Source of the DNA: Parachlorella kessleri
Taxonomy: Eukaryota > Chlorophyta > Trebouxiophyceae > Chlorellales > Chlorellaceae
Length of the DNA stretch: 18,692 bases
Assembly: GCA_001598975.1 (NCBI GenBank)
Contig: BBXU01002737.1
Coordinates: 1-18,692, forward strand
Direction of reading: 5' to 3'
Shown here: positions 1-8,133 of the stretch, piece by piece
How positions within the stretch are numbered: position 1 is the stretch's first letter
Layout: each line of letters opens with the position of its first letter
Notes under the pieces: model-generated
Databases searched by the model: none
Seen by the model: the letters and a program-made list of their open reading frames with translations, nothing else
Told to the model about the DNA's origin: nothing
Program-made: the position numbers and the translations under genes

Positions 1-710
1 TTTTTACCCAGAATCCTTTCCAAACTTGCCGCTGGTACGCCTAGCAGTACGCTGGGTGTACAGCCTCTCCCCATTTACCAGAGGATACTCAACTTGAGAA
101 GGTCTACCCTAAGCTCTCACCATGTGAATGCAAAAGCTGGCAATGCACACCCAGTCGTCACTTCTTTAATTCTGTGCCCCTCATACATTCGGCGGCTGTT
201 GTTTGCAGCTGTGTTGTCTTGCAAACGGGCAAGAGGTATTGCTGCCACGGCCTGGATTTGACAGCTGGAGTACCTCAAGTTGGCACAGACCGACTCCATA
301 TGAGTTGTATTCTGTGCAAAGTTTTGGGCGAACTTTGGTGCCTAGCAGTAGCTTGGTTTGAATCCTGGCTGACCATATGCACTTTGTAAACTCTATCTTA
401 TGATACGTATAGTTTCACCCAGCGGCACTGCCCACGCCTCTACGCTTTGTCTAGCTTTGAAGGAAGGCAGCAGCACAGGGAGGTTTCACATCTACACACG
501 CAGTTGTCTATTTCACCAAAAAAGCTACGAGTTTTTGCAAGCTGGGTACCCTTGTACCCAAAGCGCAAATGGGATGCAACAGCTAGCCTTTGAACACTGC
601 ACAGCCTTAAGCAGTTGGCAATCCCTGCGCCTGCAACAGCACCAGAGCCGAATAGTGAACAACCTCACTGTCGCCGGCGCACGTGTAGAGCGCACTCCTC
701 TGAGGCAAGC
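1..710. other. No gene recognised (left flank)
   Basis: I see no convincing coding exon here. The open frames are short, do not resemble a known family and lack paired splice signals. The stretch lies beyond the probable poly(A) site of the minus-strand F-box/LRR gene, so it is probably intergenic or an intron of a neighbouring gene outside the window. The only local structure noted is a short perfect inverted repeat at 543-560. Confidence 0.5.
543..560. repeat. Short perfect inverted repeat
   Basis: TGGGTAC (543-549) and GTACCCA (554-560) are perfect reverse complements separated by four bases, giving a 7-bp stem with a tetraloop. The stem contains a KpnI-like GGTACC only in part. No function can be assigned; it lies downstream of the F-box gene and could be chance. 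Confidence 0.4.
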
Positions 711-715
711 TTACA
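711..715 (-). terminator. Candidate poly(A) signal TGTAA for the F-box/LRR gene
   Basis: On the minus strand TGTAA is read at 715-711, 113 bases after the stop codon at 830-828. TGTAA is the usual near-upstream polyadenylation signal of green algae, and the implied 3' UTR length of roughly 130 bases is normal. The motif is short, so the assignment rests on position and orientation. Confidence 0.45.
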
Positions 716-827
716 GTTGATGTGCACAAAGTCCCGACCCAGTCAGTACAAGCGCGACCACCACGATGCCCAGCAACAATGTAGGGAGCAGCGGCCTAGA
801 AGGCAAGTCACAGCACTTGAGCGTCGG

Positions 828-3800
828 CTACAATACCCCAAGCACCCCAGCTAGCTGCTGCATACCCTGCAAAGCAGCCTGCCTCACCCCCCTGCTCACG
901 CTCCTGCAGCTGCTGATATCTAAGCGGAGCTGCCCTAGCTGACCCCGCCCTACGGCAGCACCGAGTAGCGTGGCCACCCCGCCATCAGTAATGGCAGTGC
1001 CTGACAGGATGATATTGGTCAGGCGGGGGCATTTGGACAGGTAGGGGGTTACAGAATCGCAGATGTGGGCACCCCAGCTGAAATCCACCAGCTCGAGGGT
1101 ATCGCAGTGCCTGCAGCACTATACCACAGCCAGGTCACTGGAAGTTTGCCTCAAGCAAGCTGTGTAATGAGGGCAGGCACAAAGCACATATCCATGCCTA
1201 CTAATGGTGAGCTCCAGGCAATAGACGTGTACAACCATGGCAGGCTTGGGCAACACAGCTCACGGCTAGGCTTTCCAGCTGTTGTCACAAACACACTGCA
1301 ACAAACGCCACTTGTCAAGCTCTGCCGATGCAGAAGGCGCCCCGGCAATAGTCCACCCCAGTCCTGCTAGTACAGCCCAGCTCTCTCTCCCTGTTCGCGC
1401 TACCTGCCACCCTTACTAGTAGCCCAGCTTGCTGCAGTACCTGCGGACCACGTCTGCCACACAAGGAGTCCGGCACAGGGCGCTGCGGGCCAGCCGTAGC
1501 CTTCTCAATGGCGAGGCGGGGTGGATGGTACTCGCCAGGGTTTCAGGAGCGCTGCCGAGGCGGCCAGTCCCACTAAGGTCTAGGTCCTCCAGCAAGGGGC
1601 TCTGAGAGATGATCCTACACGGGAACCAGGCACATGTCAAGCAGGCAGGCGAAAGTATTCAGACACCATAAGCGGTCAGGCCTGCCTAACAACCACATGC
1701 AGAGCAACCGCAACTCGGCTTATCAAGACCACGACTGTGACTACATGCAGGACTGTCAAAATGGTTGATATCTATTCACGCAATGTCTTGCCCACCCTAC
1801 ACACCACGGCTGCAGGTTGCTTCCCACAAGTCTCATGTCCAGCCAGCCAGCAACCAAAAGGCTTGTGGCCGCCATGGTGCCCAATTGCATTGGCTAGCGT
1901 GCTCGGAAGACCGCCACTATTTGATACTTTTCACGCATGTCAGACTTGCGACCCACGCAGTCCCTGGGCCCCTGAGTACACTCCCTTGCCTCCTCAGCGC
2001 ATCAGGTGTGAGGTTGCTCGCGCCCGACATTCGTCCCTCAGAGTGCAGGATGGTCGTCCTCAGTTCACAAACCCTCAGCGCCGGGAATCCCAGAGGCATT
2101 GGATCCTCAGCATCACCAGCGGCGCCTTGGCTGTCCGCAAGTTGCTGATGGGCGACCGGAGCGCCAACACCACCAATATCGACATGTGCTGCAGCTAAGG
2201 CTTCCTCATCATGCATCTGTTGCCCGTGGCTCCCAGCTGCCGCATCTGTTTCCATAGCCGCTGCACCACTCTCCGCCGCAGCAGGCAGAGCATAGTGCGG
2301 CAGCGCCGCTGGCGGCTGAGGGTTGAAGTCCCACCCCATGCGGCCACAAAGGCCGTTGATGCCGAACTCCTCTAGGCTTGGGCAGGCGTACTGCAAGCGT
2401 TCAATGTTGACGAAGAAGCCGCTGCGGGCGCCTGCATGCAAGCCATTTATGGACGGGTAAGGCTTGGTGACAGATTGAACAAACCCCCAACCCACCCACC
2501 GGAGTTAAACGAAGAAGTGATTTTGAATGCCTGCATGGCGGGCCCAAAGACCACCATCTATCTTTTGGAGTGAGCAAACTGTCAGCAAGACAAACACGAG
2601 TAGACACATTCGCGAGCGAGATGGGCCTGGCTACTCCTTGCCAGAAGGGCCAACCACCCAGTGGATGTGCAAACACCACCTCAGCCCTCCAGAGCGGCTA
2701 ATGAAGTATGACGTGCCTGCGGACTGTGTCAGGCGCAGCATGCGCAGCGCGCCCAGCAGCGGCCGGCACTGCTCCACGCTGGAGTCGCACGCCGCCCTCA
2801 GGCCCTGGTGCGTCAAGAGAGGGCACCCTTCCATCTGCAGCTCCTGTACACGAGGAGCGAGACTCAAGTTTTGCACCCAACCTCCAACCACGGTAATTCT
2901 GGACGTCCATGGTGCGTCCGCAAGGGCAGCGTTCAACCCCAAAGTCGTCTTTTCAGTACCCACGGTGCGTGAAGGGGTCTGCTCCTTCAAATGCTCAACC
3001 GCGGCTATGAAAAGACTTTCTAACTGCACTCACTGCATTGCCGCTAAAGGCCCACAAGGTGGGCAACAGACACCCATAATAATGTCTGCATTGATTTTCA
3101 ACGTGATGGGCGTCCCCAACAACCCTTGGTGCAGGGGAAGCTTCATACTAGCGGCTGTTCGGTCTCATTATGCCTGACACAGGGCAAGTCACAGTGCTAT
3201 GAGGTGGACTACCCATCCAACCCCACACCCACCTCAAGGACGGGTCCATCCTGGTTTTGAGACTGCAACATTAGCACCTGTCGGAACAAGTGGTCGGTGC
3301 CAGACATCTTGGGAGACACCTGCACAGACACAAGCGCTCTGTAGCTCACAGGCCACAAGTGCTCCTTCCCTCCGAAGTCCTCCAACAACTGGCATGCCAC
3401 TTCCCCTGACAGACAATCTGGGAGCGAGCTCCATGCACACATTAAACACCCTGTCTGCTCCTCACCTCCCACTATAGCTCTTTGCAAGCAGAGCTGAGCC
3501 AATGTCAGCAGTCCTGCACCCGAAACATTCTATCCTTCTGTCATATGTCCGTCTACCAACCTGTCGCAAAGGTGCCTGCTACCACCCCGCTTCCCGTAAG
3601 CAGAAATCCAGCGGGCACCGCCGGACCAGACTTGCCTGGATGCAGCTGAGGTTCAGTCGCCTGAGAGGGCCGCAACTGCCAGAGCGCCTTCTCAGCAGCA
3701 TGGTCTTAAGAGCTCCAGTGAGGCCTGCCTCTGTGAACTTGGTGCAGTACGATAAGTCCAGGCTGGCAAGCCTGGGGCAGTGCTCGGCCAGTGTCTGCAG

Positions 3801-5106
3801 CTTTCCAGAGCAAGGAAACAGTCTTGAACCATGCCAGCTTTGTGACAGAACTCTCCTAGCATTTGCAACCAGAGATGATCCATGCCCTCATACTAGCACT
3901 ATTTGGCTGGCTACCATGAGAACAGGTTGCTTAAAGGTATCTAGAGGGCATCCCGGATGGCTCAGTCGTGCCTCACAGCCCCACACGCTCGTCGCCCAGC
4001 ACACTGCCCCGCATGAGACACTATCCTTGACTACGCCACATCGCCCCTTCCACACATAACCGCTCGGCAGGCACCTCAACGACAGGGCACCCAGCTTCAG
4101 CACCCCTGCTGCAGAGACCAATAGCACACGCGGCGGCCCTTGCACACCAATCATGAAAGCGTCCTTGCAGCAGTGAGATGTACCCTGAGTGACGCATCAG
4201 TGGCTCTTTCACATCCAGACAGGCTGAGGTGCACCAGGTGCGCCCAAGACCCAGCAGATGACAACCATGCAATGACCGCATGAGAGGGGCGACAGCCGGG
4301 GGAAGATAAGTCCACAGTGTGCCAGAGGTGGGGGTTGGCAACTACGGCAGCCTTCCAAGCCTTGCAAACGCAGGCAGCTGCAGCCATGACAGAGGTACAG
4401 CAAGCTTAGCAGCAAAGCAGAAGGCCATACCCACACCACTGCTCACCGAAGACCATTCTTTGTGGCTGACAGCTGCAATGTTTTCAGAGAGATGGATGCT
4501 GCAGGGGCGGCGTGCATCACACCTCCCCCAGCACGACCCACCTATAGGAAGGACTGGCACTGCACCGTTGGCTGCAGCAAGTTGGAGCACCCGCTCTAGC
4601 ACTTCCGCTGGGAGGTGAACACTTGCGCCCTGCTGCTTCTGCATCTGCCTTGCTGCCTGGCCACCACGCTGCTGCTGCTGCTGTTGCTCCAGTTGCCGCC
4701 GGAGCGCTGGCGAGGCAGGTCCCTCAGCCACGCCATCAACTGTCCTACGTCGCTTAAGCTGGGCCCGTCGCTGGGAAAGAGTGAGCTCTTCTGCTTCTTC
4801 AACACCCGCTGCTTCCTTCTCACTTACAGCCGGACTATTTATGCTTGACAAGTTCTCTAGTGTGCTAGCCTGGCCCACTGTCCTGCCAGGTCTGTTACCC
4901 GCAGCTCCCACCTTGTCCTTGCTATGCGGACTTTGCCGGGCACTGCACGGCCTCCTGTCAGTGCTGGGTGCATAGTCTTCGTCCTCAGAAGAGTGATACT
5001 CCCCTCTGGCAAGTCCTAGGCGCCTCTTGACGGCATCCAGAAACTCATCCTTGTGCAGACTTCGCCTAGACCCACCAGACCCTTTTCCTTTTCCCTTCCC
5101 TGGCAT
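828..5106 (-). CDS. F-box/leucine-rich-repeat protein (FBXL type), 676 aa, 8 exons
   Basis: Exons, 5' to 3': 5106-4542, 4377-4184, 3794-3636, 3319-3233, 2843-2717, 2431-1990, 1614-1441, 1110-828. Phases agree throughout and give 676 codons plus TAG. The ATG at 5106 is the first in-frame ATG after an upstream stop. Residues 1-160 are a charged, probably disordered tail with a Lys/Gly start, an acidic patch (SSEDEDY), a basic LKRRR and a Gln run. Residues ~163-211 form an F-box (LPAEVLERVLQL ... CVCKAW ... PHLWHTVDLS), split by intron 1. LRRs of the cysteine-containing FBXL/AMN1 kind follow to the C-terminus, e.g. LVHLSLSGC, PRLASLDLSYC, VLEELQMEGCPLLT, PLLEDLDLSGT, LELVDFSWGA. F-box proteins of this layout bind SKP1 and present substrates to SCF ubiquitin ligases; the substrate is unknown. 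Exon 6 carries a ~60-residue Ala/Gly/Pro-rich insertion. Introns 3, 5 and 6 are inferred GC-AG introns. Exact edges of exons 4 and 5 are the least certain. Confidence 0.85.
1615..1989 (-). other. GC-AG intron (intron 6 of the F-box/LRR gene)
   Basis: The donor reads AG|GCAAGG and the acceptor GTGTAG|G. Joining 1990 to 1614 keeps phase 2 and gives the LRR-like junction DALRR-IISQSPLLEDLDL. A GT donor 31 bases downstream (GC|GTGGGT) also keeps phase but would insert about ten residues that do not look like LRR sequence, so the GC donor is preferred. Confidence 0.65.
2432..2716 (-). other. Probable GC-AG intron (intron 5 of the F-box/LRR gene)
   Basis: The donor reads CAG|GCACGT and the acceptor ATGCAG|GC. 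The phase 1 join gives LTQSAGARSGFFVNIERLQ, which continues into the next leucine-rich repeat. A poorer GT donor (T|GTTTGC, about 60 bases downstream) would also keep phase, so this is the weakest of the GC-AG calls. Confidence 0.5.
3320..3635 (-). other. GC-AG intron (intron 3 of the F-box/LRR gene)
   Basis: The donor CAG|GCAAGT matches the strong GC-AG consensus and the acceptor is CTGTGCAG. The join is phase 0. Using the nearest GT (four bases on, GTCTGG) would put exon 4 in a frame that ends in TGA just before its own donor, so the GC donor is the better reading. Confidence 0.65.
4669..4686 (-). repeat. Short CAG (plus-strand CTG) trinucleotide tract in exon 1 of the F-box gene
   Basis: About six CTG/TTG units on the plus strand read as CAG/CAA on the coding strand and encode a run of Gln just upstream of the F-box, near residues 140-146. 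It sits in the low-complexity N-terminal region; length variation would be tolerated there. No further role is visible. Confidence 0.7.
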
Positions 5107-5343
5107 GAAGTTGGCAGGTGCGAGTCTCCCCAATTGAAAGACAGCTAGATGGGGAGGAAACGAAGAGAGATGGGGTTTGTCACCAGTGACCAACCTGTAT
5201 TCCCGCTTTTTTTGAATACCTTCCTTGCTTAAGGTTCTCCTTCCTGCAGGTCATATACTATCGATTGCTTTGTTTTGTTATCTCTGCTCCTTGCCATTTT
5301 CCGTCTCCTCTCCTTCTCTATAACTCCGCGCACAGCGTTGACG
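5107..5343. promoter_or_regulatory. Divergent intergenic region between the F-box/LRR gene and centrin
   Basis: Only 237 bp separate the two start codons, which face away from each other, so both promoters and both 5' UTRs must fit here unless further non-coding exons exist. The centrin side is strongly pyrimidine-rich (about 5285-5320). No ATG occurs on the plus strand between about 5250 and the centrin start. A TATAA at 5319-5323 lies too close to the ATG to be a normal TATA box; an AT-rich TCATATACTA at 5251-5260 is a better-placed but unproven candidate. Confidence 0.6.
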
Positions 5344-7055
5344 ATGGTGCGTGAGGTTGTACAGCGCTTCTGCACACCAGTCAATTTTGACGCAGGCAAC
5401 CTAAGAGGGAACGAGGAGCTAAGCTTGAGGCGGCCCTGATCACTTGCACCGCCTGCCCACTGCTGTGCAGGCCTCCAGCCTTACCGCACAGACCTACCGC
5501 AAGGCGGTAACAACCGCTAGGCGCGACAAGAAGGCACAGAACGGCAAGCCAGGCCTTACCGAGGAGCAGCGGCAGGAGATCAGGTGCGCGGCCCGAGTTT
5601 TTGGCCTGTGGTGCTTCAACTGGGGCCCTTGCCAGGGAGAGTGGAACTGGAGTGCTGCCTTCGCACCAGTTGTTGACGTGAAATCTATTTTGGTTGGCTG
5701 CAGGGAGGCCTTCGACCTCTTTGACACTGATGGCTCCGGCACCATCGACGCCAAGGAGCTCAAAGGTGCGGCTCAAGCAGGGCCACTCCCCTTGTGTGCT
5801 TAGGCCAAAAATGTTAAGAAGGCACTTCAGTGCCGGCACCAGTGCAGGCCCTGGGCCCTTGCCCGGCGACGCCTGACCTGTCAAGGTGTTGCTACTTCTT
5901 CCTTTGCAGTGGCCATGCGGGCACTGGGCTTTGAGCCCAAGAAGGAGGAAATCAAGAAGATGATAGCTGACATTGACAAGGCAAGTCGGCCAAAAAGCGG
6001 CCACTTGCATGGACAGTCAGGCTTCCCAGGCGAATCAAGCAGCCGTGCTAGCGTGACCCATAGCTTCGTGCAGCGCTATGGGCTTATGCTTTTGTACATG
6101 CGTGGGGGACCGTAGACTCAACATGGGTGCTAAAAGCGCCACTCTCACCCACCTGCAGGATGGCAGCGGCACTATCGACTTTGAGGAGTTTCTGCAAATG
6201 ATGACTGCCAAGATGGGCGAGCGCGACAGCAAGGAGGAGATCATGAAGGCCTTCAGGTGCGTCGCTGCCTGGATGAAGTGAGGCCTGCAAGGAATGGTAG
6301 GGCAGCCTTCCTGCTCAGCATGGCAGTGCAGCATGACACATGCCGGCCTATGTGATGGGATTGCATATCGTTGGGTAGTAAACCAACCGCCTGCAGTTGC
6401 ATGTAGCTGCTGGGTTGTTTCTTTGATAGACCAGCATGCACTCTCATGGCAATCCTGCAGGTTGTTTGATGATGATGAGACTGGCAAGATCTCCTTCAAG
6501 AACCTCAAGCGTGTGGCCAAGGAGCTTGGAGAGAACATTACAGGTGTGTGAAAAGCTTTCTTCGCCTACGGTGCACCTGCATGTCCTTTCTGCACGATAC
6601 CTGCCTGTCAACATAATAGGACCCATCTTGCCAGTCCATCTTGCTTCTTGGCAGGATTCGTAAGTGAGCTTGCCTGTTGTACCATTGTGTCCATCCTGTG
6701 TCCCTGCAGACGAGGAGCTGCAGGAGATGATCGATGAGGCTGACAGGGATGGCGATGGCGAGGTCAATGAGGAGGAATTCTTCAGGTGAGGCTGCCCAAG
6801 CAGTGAGGCCCCCGGCAGGCTAACTGTGATGAGTACCGATTTCGTGTGTCGAGCAGTAAATGCCCACATGCCCAGGGTCAACAAGGCTTCTAGCTTGTGC
6901 AGTTGGCATTGATGACCCTAGGCACGCCTGTCCAGAAGTCCCAAGTAGCACGTTTCGTAATGTTTAATCTCGCACTGTACACAAGCGTATTAAGAGCTCA
7001 ATCAATTGGTTGTCTTGCTTGCAGGATTATGAAGAAGACATCCCTGTTCGCCTAA
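5344..7055 (+). CDS. CEN: Centrin (caltractin), EF-hand Ca2+-binding basal-body protein, 178 aa, 8 exons
   Basis: Exons: 5344-5346, 5471-5583, 5704-5765, 5910-5980, 6159-6256, 6461-6543, 6710-6785, 7025-7055 (stop TAA 7053-7055); total 537 nt. The protein has a ~25-residue basic N-terminal tail, [13 protein letters not shown], then four EF-hands. Loops: EF1 at 46-57 ([12 protein letters not shown]) and EF2 at 82-93 ([12 protein letters not shown]) are canonical; EF3 at 119-130 ([12 protein letters not shown]) has Asn instead of an acidic residue at position 12; EF4 at 155-166 ([12 protein letters not shown]) is canonical. It ends KKTSLFA, close to the KKTSLF/Y end typical of centrins. Centrins build Ca2+-sensitive contractile fibres and are needed for basal-body duplication and segregation; they also bind nuclear proteins. 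Length is slightly above the ~169 aa of the Chlamydomonas protein because of the tail. Exon 1 codes only Met; ACG-ATG-G gives A at -3. Intron 4 has a GC donor. Identity is very secure; exon 1 somewhat less so. Confidence 0.96.
5981..6158 (+). other. GC-AG intron (intron 4 of centrin)
   Basis: The exon ends GACAAG and the intron begins GCAAGT, the consensus GC donor; the acceptor is CCTGCAG. Joining 5980 to 6159 in phase 0 restores the EF2 loop [12 protein letters not shown] exactly as centrins require, and no GT donor nearby does so. This is the best-supported of the GC-AG introns in the window because the flanking protein is so conserved. Confidence 0.93.
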
Positions 7056-7348
7056 ACATCGAGCTTAGCTAATTCGTCAGCCTGGAAGGAAGACTCAGAA
7101 AAGGAGTAGTGGAAGACTTCAGCTCCTAACTCCCTCCACCTCCTGACGACGCCTGTAGCGCCTTGAGAAACGGGCGGGCGGCTTGAAGGCATGGCATGGT
7201 AGCAGCATCGCAGGAGGGCATGTAGCTTAGTCATTGTAGAGTACTAGGCAGGCTTTTGCATTCACTCTCGCATGGCAGAATGGACAAGCGCCATGATCGA
7301 CCCTTAGAAATCCCTTAGGCTGTTAGGTTTGTAGGTAGGGAACTCCCT

Positions 7349-7353
7349 GTAAA
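7349..7353 (+). terminator. Candidate poly(A) signal TGTAA for centrin
   Basis: TGTAA lies about 294 bases after the centrin stop codon, in the sense orientation, giving a 3' UTR of roughly 310 bases. This fits the green-algal polyadenylation signal. Other less exact motifs are present, so cDNA ends would be needed to confirm it. Confidence 0.5.
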
Positions 7354-7681
7354 ACTCATGAAAAGCTGTAGCAAGCATCACATGCTGGTAATGCCGAATT
7401 GTGCAAGGCAGCTCCTCGTGCAGTTGACTTGCTGCCAGTGGTCAACATTAATCTGCTTATCTCCACAAAACAGATTGAGAGCAGATGGCTGCTAGACTTC
7501 AATTAAGGCATTACCTGCTAATGCCTTGGCGGTTGCTGTTCGCTGACAACCCTGTCACCGCTTGTCGCACCTTTAGTCCCTTACTGTTGCCATTTGGTCT
7601 CATGAACAATGACACCTCTCCACTTGTCCATGATGCTGTATGGTACTGTTATGTCAAACCCCAGCCCTGGTTCTAAGTCAG

Positions 7682-7686
7682 TTACA
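7682..7686 (-). terminator. Candidate poly(A) signal TGTAA for the coiled-coil gene
   Basis: Read on the minus strand at 7686-7682, about 448 bases after the stop codon at 8136-8134. Orientation and distance suit a green-algal 3' UTR, but a five-base motif alone is weak evidence. Confidence 0.35.
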
Positions 7687-8133
7687 TTCACATATTGACA
7701 GGACTCCATAGAGTTTGCACCTTGCTACCATAACATTCAATCAATTTTGGCCCTCCTGCTTCAAGGTATAGCAACCATCCCTGGAAACATTGAAGACGAG
7801 CAGCCATACGTTCTCCTGGTCACTGAGCAAGGCCAGTGGCGGCTGCGGCCAGCCCAAAAGCAACTGTCAAAAGCAAAATTGCCGTTCAAACCTTCCTAGG
7901 CAGGCATGCGTCAGCAGCATCCCGCAGCAGTACCTGTGGACAAGAATGACTAAGGTACCAGCTTCCTGCAGGTGCCGTCCTGGCGGAGCGCACCAGTTTG
8001 CTACCAGCCACAGGAGAAATCCCAAGAAGTGCGCACTTCGCAAACCAACGCCGCTCTTCCACACCGCTCACTCATAGCACCCAAACCCGGATAGCAATTG
8101 ACCCATCGCACTGAAGCCAAGTCACAAATTCGC

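Larger units (their letters stand above)
7056..8133. other. Tail-to-tail intergenic region
   Basis: This stretch separates the stop codon of centrin (plus strand) from the stop codon of the coiled-coil gene (minus strand). It should hold both 3' UTRs. Open frames here are short and resemble no known protein, and I see no RNA gene or mobile element. One TGTAA motif on each strand is listed separately. Confidence 0.6.

Noticed and set aside
335..375. Possible tRNA gene, because GGTTTGAATCC resembles a B box
   Set aside because: No A box, acceptor stem or anticodon arm can be paired around it.
174..720. Overlapping open frames at the left end as genes
   Set aside because: Short, no family resemblance, no consistent splice partners, and partly start at non-ATG codons.
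1737..2198. 153-codon plus-strand open frame
   Set aside because: It is antisense to exon 6 of the F-box gene and its intron; the minus strand carries the LRR pattern.
3888..4154. Coding use of the frame reading LKLGALSLRCLP in the second intron of the F-box gene
   Set aside because: It looks mildly LRR-like, but phase does not match exon 2 ending at 4184, whereas joining 4184 to 3794 gives a perfect LRR (DASLR-TLAEHCPRLASLDL).
5107..5193. Longer N-terminus of the F-box protein starting at 5193
   Set aside because: The codon at 5193 is TTG, not ATG; the first in-frame ATG is at 5106.
5319..5323. TATA box for centrin
   Set aside because: TATAA lies only about 20 bases before the ATG, leaving no room for a normal transcription start and 5' UTR.
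5444..5470. Centrin start just upstream of exon 2 at 5444
   Set aside because: That codon is TTG, and the bases before 5471 look like an intron end (CTGTGCAG); the ATG at 5344 joins in phase.
7485..7676. Small ORF of 63 codons between centrin and the coiled-coil gene
   Set aside because: No recognisable features, no supporting context; consistent with chance in a 1-kb intergenic region.
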